From Heterocephalus glaber (Eukaryota; Chordata; Mammalia; Rodentia; Bathyergidae), in assembly GCF_000247695.1 (NCBI RefSeq), contig NW_004624801.1, positions 4,744,581-4,808,580 on the forward strand: a stretch of 64,000 nucleotides of DNA, given 5' to 3'. Position numbers and translations under genes: made by a program. A model generated the notes under the pieces. It did no database searches. It was given only the letters and a program-made list of their open reading frames with translations, and was not told the origin of the DNA. Of this stretch, positions 39,773 to 51,700 are shown in pieces. Within the stretch, counting starts at the first letter, position 1, and each line of letters opens with the position of its first letter.

Positions 39773-42700
39773 TCACACCCGCTGGATCTCAAAGAGCTTG
39801 ACATCAGTGTCGTACCAGATGGGCGGGTCCACATTCCTGCAGAGGGAGTAGAAAAGGTCCTGGGAGGAGCTGGGTGGTGGCAGCAAAGCCCAAATCAACC
39901 TCTCCCATCCCGATGTCCCAACCTGAGCAGTGAGTGCCCACCCTCCACCAGGCACCTTGATCGACTGCCTTGATGTTCACCCCATTATGGATCGGGGTGG
40001 GGCGGGGAGGCAAACTGAGGTCCCTGTTGAACACAGCCCCAACCTGGACTGTCACCGGCCACCCCCACAAGGCCCACCTCAGATAGATGACGCCCCACAT
40101 GTAGGTGCGGAACCACATGGCGGTGCCAGAGTTGGCCTGGTACTTTCGGATGAGGATGGGGTGGGGCACAGGCAGCAGCCCCACCAGCGTGCCGTGCTGC
40201 AGAAACCTCAGGATCTCCGACTCATCTGTCAGGCCCCTGTGAGAAATGGAGGTCTCCAGTGTCCCTGTCACCTCCCACCCAAGCCTAGGCGGGCCCCTCC
40301 TCAGAGCCCTGAAGGGGCCTGGTCCTGACTCACTTGTCGATGCAAATCTTCTCCACCTGGGGCACCAGCACCTGCAGCAGCCTCATGATGGTCTGCAGTG
40401 GCAGCTTCGACTTCCAGGAGAGGATCTGGGGAGGAAGCCCCCAGGGCTATGGGACACTTCTGGCCTTGACCTGGGCCAGGGGCTCTGCATAGCTCGGCCT
40501 GCACCCAGCAGGGCTGTAAACAGCCACTGTTGCTAACTGGGAGGGCCATGGGCGCCTGGAGCAGTACTGCAGGCCATGCGCCTTCAGACCCCTCTGTTAC
40601 CTAGAACAGCGTGGCCAGGCAGGACGTTATCACCCCTGTTCCAGTGTAATCCGGAAACAGGGAGGGGGCAGCGGTTCAGAGAAGGAAACCAGAAAGAGTG
40701 ATTTATTAGGGAAGCCAGTGCTATGGGCAACAGGGATTTGGTGCTGCCAGGGAACTGAGCAGATGGTGTAGACAGAAGAAGCTGATCCAAGACAGGCCAA
40801 ACATGAGAGGGAGCAATGCGCAGCTGGAAGAACTAGCCTGGAGCCCGGCTCTCATACCAGAGGCCTCTGCTGGACACACTGCCAGCCGCATCTGTACTGA
40901 CCGAGCCCTTCTAAGGGCCAGGCAGCTGGACCCAGGCCCCAACTCTGTGTCATCAGCCAAACCCCAGTCCCTGGCTCCTGGGAGAGGGGCCTCACCCAAT
41001 CCGTTGTTGGGATCCACTGACCGCTGGCCGATGCACTGGATAGCCGCCGTTGTTCCCTCCATGCCTGGTCAGGCTCCTGGTGCCCAGGAAGGAAGGGAAA
41101 TGAGGAGGGAGAGAGTGGGTGCAGGGCAGGGCAGAGGGCAGTGAGCTCTCTCCAGCGGCCCCCATGGGAAACGCTCACTTCCAACAGAGGGACAGGCCCA
41201 GCCCGGCACCCTTTGCCCTGGGCCCCAGGCCTAGCCCGGCCCAGCCTAGTGACAGGTTTAGGGCCAGGGGCTGACAGGGCAGTCTGGGTAAAGGCCAGCC
41301 GCAGCTCAGATAAGGCTGATGGATGAGGAGCCGAAGGCCACGGACTTTGCCGTGCCCAGTAAACAAGGAAGGGTCTGTGAACCCCCACCGCCACAGCAGC
41401 GCCAACCCTGCTGTCCTGGGCCTTGGCACCTGTCCTTCTGCTGCAAGTGACCTCAGAGTGCCCTGGCCCAGCCCGAGTCACAGAGGCCAGGGAGGAAAGC
41501 ACGACCCTCCCTCGAGGGCCCCACATCCCATTACCCACCCCCTCAGCCGGGCTGCCTTCTGCCGAGCTCTGCTGGGGCTCAGGTTCCAGGGACCGCAAGG
41601 TGCCATCTTCAGACACCTGGGACTTCTCCGTCAGCTTGTCAATGCCTGGGTGAGGCACACGAGGGACACAGGCAGGAGAGAGGGCCAAGGCCCATGGTGC
41701 CCCTTCTGGCCTGGCCCCTGAGGCTGCTTGTCCTCCACCCACTGTAGAAGCTCTGTGTCCCATCTCCCTTGCCCAGCCCTGCGCCCATCTGTCCCAGAGC
41801 CCTGAGGCCCTGTCCCCACCAAACTCCCATTCCTGGGTCCCCAATTCCACCACCCCTGCTCCTCTTGCCTACCCCCAACACAAGCCACACTCTCTCAAGA
41901 CACCGTGCCGGTGCCCCAGCCCTGCCGGGAGCCACATCCTCTCCCACCAGCCAGTGCCAAACCTGGGGTAGCCACCAGGCTGGTCTTGAGGGTGCCTGGC
42001 TCCGCAGGGGCAGCAGGGCGGGAGCCCTCCATGGAGCCGCCCTCCTGGGAGCCAGTGCGGGACAGGGGCTCTGGTGTCCGCCGGCGGCGCTGTAGGGCCT
42101 TGTGGATGGCAGGTGGATCTGTGGGCAGATTGGCCAGCTGGTGGAAGACACTGCGCTTGCGGATGATGGCATATACCAGGTTGGAGTTGCCTGGGGAAGG
42201 GAGCGCACTTCCACTCAGGGGAGACTTGCCTCCCCCGACTCTGGGCTGGCCCCCTGCAGCACAGGAAGGTGTCTCCCCCAGGGGAAGAGATGATACGGGG
42301 AACCCAGGAGAGGGAGCCAGACAGGGGTGGCACAGCTGTGTGTGGCAGCTGTGGGAAAACAGCTTCTGGCCCGAGCACTCCTCTCCTGGTTCTTCAATCC
42401 CGAGCTTGGCACGGGAGCACATGCCAGTAATCTGAGTATTTGGAAGGCTCAGGCAGGAAGATCACCAGGAGTTCGAGGCCAGCCTGGGCTACGTAGTGAG
42501 TTCAAGGCTAGCCTGAATTATGTAGCAAGACCTTGTCTTGAAAAAGCAAAGCAAACAAACAAAAAGACTTGACAACTCAGCACTAAAGGAGCCGGGCATG
42601 GTGGTGCCTTCTGGGAGGCTGAGGCAGAAGGATCACAAGTTCAAGCTCAGCCCGGGCAATTTAATGACTTTGTGAAACCCTGTTTCCAAATTTTTAAAAT

Positions 42701-45700
42701 TAATTAATTAATTCAAAAGGGGTGGGCATGTAGTTCAATGTGAAGGCCCTGGATTCAATACCCAGCACTGCCAAAAAAACCCACAAAAAGCAAACCCTGG
42801 TACAGTGGGGCAGGACCAGCCCATCACTGTCCACATTGCCAGCTCTTAAATACTTTAACCTATTCCCTGAACCAGGAGAAGTCCAGGAGGCCACCATGGT
42901 GTGTACCTGTCCTCTGTCACCCACCTCCAAGTTCCCATGACTCCCAGGAGAAGATGGAAATGTTTTTCTGGTCTTCAGTGCACTGTGCACTTCTCTGGTC
43001 CTGATTTACACTACATTGATCTGCTTTCAACTCAACATCTCACCCCAGGCCCTTTGCACATGCACATACCATCCTCTCCCACAATGCTTTTCTGCTCCCA
43101 TTACACCCATGAATCCTTCTTAGATCAGTGAAAACAAATTTTTTGGCAGTACTGGAGCTCAAACCCAGGGGCTCTACCGCTGAGCTACATCCGCAGTCCT
43201 TCTAATTTTTTATTTCTGAGACAGGGTCTCACTAAGTTGCCCAGGTGGGACTCAAACTTCTGATCCTCCTTCCTTAGCTTCTGTCAGTGCTGGGATTACA
43301 AGTATGCATCACTGCATTCAGCTTATTTTGTTTTTGTTTTGTTTTGTTTTGCTTGTTTGTTTTTTGGTACCGGGGATCAAACTCAGGACCTTGCGCTTGC
43401 GAGGCAGGCACCTGAACTACTGAGCTAAATCCCCAGCCCAGCTTATTTTAGAATAGAAACAATTCCTTATATTTGAGTTGCCAGACACTGTGCTATTTTG
43501 TGGGTTATTTTACTTCATCCTTCGCCCAACACCCTCTGGGATAGGGACTCTTAGCACTGTAGTTTGACCGTCTGTAGTTTGACAGGTGAGTAAAGTGAGG
43601 CCCAGAGAAGTAAAGTAACAAACATGCAGTCACAGAGGTAACGAGAGGCAAGGCCTGAATCCACACTGGGCAGCCGGTGTCTGCGACACTGGGAAGGACA
43701 GCGCCCGCCACTCTGAGCTTGCCGGCCACCAGCCTGCAGGGGGCCCTCTGCCCAGGCCATTCTGTTTAAAGCTCCCCCGTCCTCCCTCCCCAACTATCGC
43801 TGCTCCCCGCAGTATCCCCTTCACCCAGGCACACAGCACCTGCACGTCGAGTAGGGGCAGCAGGCCCACTGGGGAGCACCCTCCGAAGCCAGTTCCTGGG
43901 CTGCTGGCCCCTTAGGCAATGTCCATGGGCCATCCTGGTCCCTGCCTCACCGTCAAACTGGTACTGGATGATGTTGTTGAAGACCTCCAGGAGGAAGAAG
44001 ACCAGGTGGTGGTTCTGGGCAGCTGAGAAGAGGAACCAGGTGGTGGAGAAGGCCTCCAGCAGGTGCAGCAGCTTGTTGGCGGTCACCATGGACAGGCTCT
44101 TGAGGTAGGGTGACACTGCAAGGGAGAGGTCAGCTCACAGCCCAGGCCTGGGCAGAACAGCACGCTCCTCCCAGCCCCTCCTGGCCCTGCCTGTGAAGCC
44201 CCCACAAGCCAGAAGACCCCAGCGGCCAAGTTCACTCTGTCTGCCCCTCCTGCAGAGCCCTGAAGGTAGTGCGCTCCTCCCTCACCTCTGGCTGTGTGAA
44301 CAGCAGGGTTTTTGTGTCTGTTTGTTTCTGGTACTGAGGTTTGAAGTCAAGGCCTCTCCATTGAGCGACATCCCCAACCTTGCGCTTGCGCAGCAGGCAG
44401 TGAAACCACTGAGCTAAATCCCTGGACCCCAACCTCTTTTTTATTTTTTCTTTGGAGACAGGGTCTTGCTAAGTCACTAAGTTGTCCAGGCTGGACTCCA
44501 ACTTGCAATCTTCCTGCCTCAGCCTCCCAGAGTGGTGAGATTACAAGTGGGCACTACCACACCCAACTGGCAGCAGTCCTTTTCACAAAGTCATATATAG
44601 CATCTCCCGCCCAGTCCTCCTCCACCTATGAGGAAGGAAGGGCCTGGATAAGATTGTCCCCATCTTGCAGACAAGGAAACTAAGGCTCAGGGAGGGTTAG
44701 ACACCTAGGCCAAGTTCCTTAGGAATAAAACATTTGGGCAGGGATACAAACTCGGGCCTGCAAGTTGTTCTGGGGCAATAGCGGCGAACCTATGGCACTC
44801 GTGCCATAGCCAGCTGTTGGCTAGCATTGAAAACTCTAAAACGTTTGCCATCACTGGTTTAGGGTGTCAAGCTGCTGTAGCATTAGGTAGGCATTTTGGG
44901 CACAGCTGTGGGGCAGAAACTAAAGATGAAATAATGCTGCACACAGCCCCTCTTCAACTCCCATCTTTCTGTCTCATGCCAGAGGGCCTCAGAGGGCAGG
45001 CAGAGCTGTCCTGTTAACAGCAGCATTCTCAGAGCTGGCCCTCCTTAGTGGCTCTCAATTAAGATTTGTGGGATGGAAGCTGGACATGGTGGTATAGGCC
45101 TGTAATCCCAGCACTCAAGCTCAGCCTGGGCAACTTAGCGTCATGGCGAGATCCTGTTTCAAAATAAAGAATTGTAAAAAGGGCTGGGAGGTACCTCAGT
45201 GTGAAGGCCCTGGGGTCGATTCCCAGCCTCACCCTCCCCCTGTACACACACCCGCCCACGCTGGAGGCCAAAGCCAACCTCAGACTCGTCAGACACCCTG
45301 GCCACCACCATCTCTCCCAAACAGGCCGAATCTGCCCCAGCCCATGGCTGCCCACCTTGCTGGGCCCCAGCCACCCCGAGCCCTGACTTCAGTCTGCTGG
45401 CCTTGCTAGTGGGCAGGGCAAAGACAGGGACAAGGTGGCTTTGACATCCCCATTTAGACTCCAATCACCTAAACCCACACTGTCCAATACACAGTTTCAT
45501 CAAGTGCTTGGAATACAGCCAAGCTGTGTGCTTCCTGCATGAAACACACACGAGATTTGGAAGACTGGGCATGAAACAGAATTTAGAGAATACAGATTTT
45601 TTTTTTTTTTTTTTGCAGTACTGAGAATTGAACTCAGTCCCCCTCCCCATTTTGAGACAGAGTCTCACCAACTCACTGAATTTCCCAGGCTGGGCTTGAA

Positions 45701-48700
45701 CCTGCTATTCTGCTTCAGCTTCCCAGAGTTCTGGGATTACAGAAGCCATGCCAAGCCTCACTAATTTTTTGAATTGGCTACATGTTGAGATGACAGTATT
45801 TAGATGCAGTGGATTAAATATATTACAAAATGTTGTCACCTGTCCTTTTGTTATTATGTTTTTAATATAGTATTAGGAAATTTAGCAGCATGGAGGCGGT
45901 TTGAGCCCTGAGCAGGCGGCTTTTCGGCCTGTGGCCTGGCGCCACCTAGCGGTGAGCACAGGGAAGGTGGGCTCCGGGCCCCTACCGTTGACCACAATGG
46001 TGAGCAGGCAGTCAAAGAGAGGCTGTAACCGCTGGTGGCCGCTGGTGATGATCTTGTGGAACACCTGTGCAGGGAGAGAGAAGGAAGGGCAGCCGTGGGG
46101 TGGCCGTCGCCCCAGACTCAGCCAAGAGGACATGACCCCCACATCCCCTGCGGGCGCCCCTCACCACAATTAGCAGGTCGGCGTGGGTGCCTGTGAAGAC
46201 TGGTATGTCCATGGGCACCCGCACGGAGTAGGGCTTATTCAGCCGCACCCCGAAGTTCCGCTCCCCGCTCAGAAGCAGCAGGATGAAGACACCAATGTGC
46301 ATCAGGCCCACTCGAGCTGCAGCACAGGAAGCAGGGGGGGCCACGCAGGGTGAGGAGGAGGGGGACCCAGCATGGGGACTCATCTCGGGGGCTGCAGGGA
46401 TTCCCTCCTGGGAGGCCAAACCACCAGGCCTGAGCTCCTGGGAGGGAGGACAGGCTGCCCAACACCCTGGTCTTACACTGATCTGCCCGGGCATCGTTGA
46501 GGAAGTACAGGATGGGGACCAGGATGTCCAGCACGTCACTGCTCTTCAGTACAAAGAAAAGGAATTTCTGGGAGCAGGGGAGGGGACAAGTGGGTGGGGT
46601 CAGCAGGAGGGCTGGCTCTGCCCCACCGTCTCCCCCAGACTAGGGAGACCCATCCTTGGACCACAAGGTCCAAGCTTCCCTTCCCTCCCCACCCCACCCC
46701 TTTATTTGTGCGTGTGGTTCTGGCAATAGAACCCAGCTCCTTTGCACTGAAGAACCACTTTTTATTTTTCATTTTGAGACAGTCTCACTATGTCACTAAA
46801 TTGCCCAGGCCAGGCTCACATTTGTGCACCTCCTCCCTCAGACGCCGAGAGTACTAGGATTACAGGCATACAGCACCTCTCCCAGCCCAGCAGCTGCTTC
46901 TACGCGTCTCCTCTCCATCTGCACTGCCTGGTGCTGGCCCTGGAGGCTGCCCACCTTGTTGAAATCACAGAGCTTCCAGAAGAGAACCAGCAGCTCCTGG
47001 TGGAACTGGATCTTCTTGGTGGAATTGGGTAGGTAGGTCTGGAGCAGGGGGTTGGACAGCAGCCGGGCTATGCCCTTGAGGATGAACTGGAAGTCCTGGA
47101 AGGGAAGGCAGAGCCAGGGTCCATTCACCTGCTCGGCTCAGCTCCCGCTACCAGCCTAGGCCCCAACTCCTCCCCACTACCCCAGAGCCCAATCCCAGCT
47201 CTGAGCTTGAGGGGCTCAGACTCTGACATCATCAGGGGTTCCTAGGGTGACCCCCTCAGGCAGCTGAGCCCCCGGACCTTCAGCAGACCACAGGCTCCCC
47301 TGCCCATGGGCTGCCCACTTCCTTAGCGAGGCTGCTGCTCCTGGGACCCCAGGGCACTCCCTGAGCCGGGACCCTACCCACCTGGACTCACTGTTGACGG
47401 ATGCCCCAAACACTCCTTCCATCACACCATCGCCTGTGGGAAACACTCCCCACCCCTCACAGAGCTGCCACTTACTGAGCACCCTGCACTCTGCGAGCTG
47501 GCTGCACTCTGCCTTCAGCCCTATGGTCCCATCCTCAGCTACAGGGGTCAGGCCTCTGGGGTCCAGCACCTCCCCTCGGATCTGCCTGGCCTCTGCGGCC
47601 ACTGTCCACTCCTCCCCTCCACCCCTCAAACTTGACATCAGAGCCACCTTCTCCTAGAAGCCTTCCTGGTCACCTCATCCAGCTGAAACCACTGGTTCTT
47701 TCCACACATTAGAACCCTTGAAGTCCGTCATCACTGTTGCCCCGCAGGGGCCAGGACTCCGTCCACCCCGCCCCTGCAAAGCCTCGACAACTGTGGGGGG
47801 AGGCCCCCAGGGTCCAAGAGCGCACTTGACCCACCTCCTCCCGATGGATGCGGGACAGGTAGTTCACAAACAGGTTCTCAGGCCCCGGAGGCTGCCAAGG
47901 GTAAAAGCACATGGTGAGCAGCTGCCTCACCCTGGTCCCTCCCCACTCTGGCGGCAGCAACAGCATCTCTTCCAAGTCAGACACCCCAGCCACTCCCCGA
48001 GTGGCTCCTGAGTGTCCTGCTAATCGGATGCCACCGGCTCACAGCCCAGCAGGACAAAGCCCCCCACCCTGCCCTTACATCAGCATCATCCATGGCTGTG
48101 CCTGTCGTGGTGCCATCCACAGTGGGGCTGGTGCTGGTGGCACTGTCGTGGTCCAGGGTGACAATGAGGACCTGGGCAGCCTCCTCCACCAGCGGTTCCC
48201 GGTAGTCAGAGAAGAGCAGGTGGTTGTAGGGGATCCCGTAGCCCACGGGGTCATAGGCACACACGGTGTTGAGCAGGGAGGTGAAGAGGGGCAGTGCGTG
48301 TCTGCGGGGCAGGACAGGAGGACAGGAGGGAGGACTTGCAGGGTGCCACCTCTGGCCCAGCCCTCCTGCCACATGGGAGGGGCAGCCAAGCCACCTCCTC
48401 AAGTCAACCAGTGCCAGAGTCAGGCTCTGGACTGGGAGCCAGGAAGCGGACAGGACCCTTCTCATCCTCACCATGGCCTGGCCTGGCCTGACCTGGACCG
48501 GGCTAGCCCGAGGCAGAGGACTCCCTTACCAAGGGCACAATGGCCCGTCGCAAGGGGCTCTTGGCCAGAAGGCGTGTTCAGAACCCTGAAGTTCTTAGGG
48601 ACAGATGCCCCCCATCAGGGCTTCAAGGAAGCATTGGAGGCCCAGAGAGAAGCAGCTTTCTCTCAGGGACAGAGCCTGGGCTCAATCACCCGGCTGCCAG

Positions 48701-51700
48701 GCCACAGAAGGACTTGAATCAGATTTGTAAGATCTCAGGGTTCAAGCTCCTCATCTTACAGGTGAGGAAACTGAGATGCAGAGAGGTTAAGCGAGTGACA
48801 GGGGATGGCAGTGTGCCTGATAAGACTGAAAAAGAAGACTCTGACCAGTCTTTGACTGGGGCTAGCAGTAGGGGTCACCTTGGGCTCCCTTCTCTTTTGT
48901 GGGAAGCAAACAGTTTGGGCCAGAAGCCCGCAAACCCAGAGGAGGAGGTATGCCATGCCATGGAGAAGTCAGAGGCAGGCACCAGGAGAGACAACCACCA
49001 GCCTTAGGGCACTGGGCCCTGTGGGCCAGCCTGGGTACAGTGAAACGTAAGTTCCTGCTCCACACAGTCGGTCCTGCACTCACAGGCACCCTAGGTGCCC
49101 CCACAGCCCACCAGTGTCCCCATGCAGACTTCCTCCATCAGGGTGTTTGTCACACACCTCCCTGCCCCCTGTCCACCAGGGCAGCCAAAGGCCACAAGCA
49201 CTTGGAATGTGGCTGGTCTGAATTAAGTTTTGCTCAGAGTGTAAACCACACACTGAATTTTGAAAAAGTAGCATGAGAAAGGGAATGTTGAAAACAGCTC
49301 AATAATTTTGTATAATGATTATATATGAAGCGCTCATGTTTTGGATGAGGTATAGTTGAAAAATACAATGAATGCTTAAAATTTTAAAAATTTATTACAG
49401 TAAAAAATACATTGCCATTAATCCCCTCCACACACTTATCTCGTCATTCTGGCCACTTTCTGAAGCAGTTCCAGAAGTCCTCTTTCATGAGTGTCTCTAG
49501 TTGTACCATTGTGGCTGCCTCGATGTTCTGAATTGATTCAAAACGTTTACCTTTCATGGTCATTTTGATTTTGGGGAAGAGCCAGAAATCACACGGTGCC
49601 AGATCCGGTAAATAAGGTGGATGAGGACATACCGTAATGTTTTTACAAGCCTGCCTGTCTGCTGGATGGTATTCCACACAGGCATTCACCGAGGTTTTGA
49701 TCACACCTCATAAAGACACAAAAGAGGGCTTCCAGAGCGGCTTCAGAAAGTGACAAGAACAATGGGCTCAGTGTGCTCACAATGAGGGGTAATATGTTGA
49801 GGAGTATTAATGACAATGTGTCTTACTGTTTTGCATTTTCTAATTTAAACATTCACCATAATTTTGACACAACTATGTTGGATTAAATGAAATCTTACTA
49901 AAATTAATTTTACCTGTTTCTACACTTTAATCTCAAAATACACATATGATTCACATTATATGTTTACTGAACAGCATGGCTGCAGAAAAGGGACCTGGGC
50001 AGGGGTCACCCAGGGACCCCAGTTCCTGGATCACAATGCCAAAGAGCCATTGGACAGGGCTTGTGCGAGGTGTGGCTAAATTATAGCTCATCACCACCAG
50101 GGGGCAGCATCCCTTCAATAAGCCTCAGAGCAGGCACCATCCCACCCAGCTCAAGGGAGCCTGGAACCAGAAGAGAAACGAAAGGGTGCCCCAGGCACCT
50201 CACCTGTTCTCCGTGGAACAAAAGAACTGAACCCACGGGTTGGAGCTGCCACTTTCAGGAGCTGGGGGCAGGTACATGGCCTCAGAGAAGCACGTCAGAA
50301 GCAGTTTCAGCAGCTCCATCCTGGGGACAGGTTGGTGAAGGAGGGTACTTAGAATCAGCACCTCCCGCCCAAGTCCACGAAAACAATCCCTCTTCATCTC
50401 TGCAGGGTGGAGGTTTGGTCACAGGAGGGCAGGGTCCCCCTCTGAGCTGGGCAGGAGCCCCGCCCGAGTCCAGCTAGGCCAGGGGCCCTGGGCCTGAGCC
50501 AAGCTCACCGGTTCATGTCGTGGATGTAGTTAGGCTGGGGGGAGTGAGCGAAGCCCACGCCAGCCTCCCAGATGTATTCACAGCTATCCAGGGAGTGGAC
50601 ATCCTCTGCTGAGTCCTGGGGACAGGGCCAGGGCAAGAGCAGGTGTGGGTGGCAAGGTGAGCAGTAGTGTGGACAGACCCCAGGCAAGCCAGGCCTCCCA
50701 CTGGCCTCAAGGTCTCTGAAGACAGAGCCTCGGGATGCCCAGTCCTGGTGTCCAAGGGGTGAAGTGAATGTTCTCAGATCTCTTAAAAGCTCATTTTTCT
50801 TATATTGATTCTTTTACTGGCTCAGTCCAGTCCAACACAGGGAGAAAAGGAGGGAGGGAGAGGTGCAGACACATTTCCCTCAGTGGTGTTTGAGGCACAG
50901 AAAACGCAAAATCCACTCTGTGGGATCACAGAAGTGTGCAGCCCTGAAACTGCCTCCACTGGGCCAGAGAAGACAACGGCTGCCTGAGCACAGCCAGCTG
51001 AGGCAGCAGCAGGGTGGGCACCGCTGCCTCTGCTCCTGCAGTACCGCCACCACTCCCAGCCCGGGACACGTGTGCCAGGCAGCCCAGTTTTCCTGAGCAC
51101 CCCAGCCCCACTGACTGCATCCTGCTCGGGGGAACTGCAACTGGCCTGGCCCCAACCCAGGCAAGGCACACCCGGCCAGGCTCACCACAGCACTCCTCCG
51201 GTGGCTCTGCACTGTGAAGTCTGGGCAGAAGAGCAGGTCCGAGATGGCCAGGAGCAGGGACTCAGCCAGGGGCCGGGCGTTCTCATCCTCCTCCTCACCC
51301 TGCCAAGGAAGCAGGATGCCTCAGTGGTAGCTGGCCAAGAAGAGGGGGTCCCAGAGCTTGAGGGTGTAAAGGACAGAGACTGGGTCCAGGCAGGCTCCCT
51401 GGGCACAGGGATGAAGGCAGAGGGAGTAGACTTCTGCAGGTCCCAAACCAACCAAAGAAAAAGGAGGCAGAGCAGGGAAAGGGCCAGGAACGGCAAGGAA
51501 ACCTCTCCACGGACGGGGTGCCAGGCAGTGACCCCAGCCTCAGGAGCCCTTTTGGGAGTCCCTAGTCCTCACTCCTCCGCCTTGCCTGGAGGTACACCAG
51601 GAAAGAGAGAGAAGACAGCTGGCCTAACCCAGTCTGTACAGCCACCCGCTTCTCCCAGCATCCTCCTCAGCCACTTGGAGGCAGTGTGGACCCCCCATCC

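Noticed and set aside
40852..41853. Minus-strand reading frame of 333 codons
   Set aside because: It reads through HID1 exons 15 and 16 and the intron between them. The matching residues are accounted for by the spliced gene.
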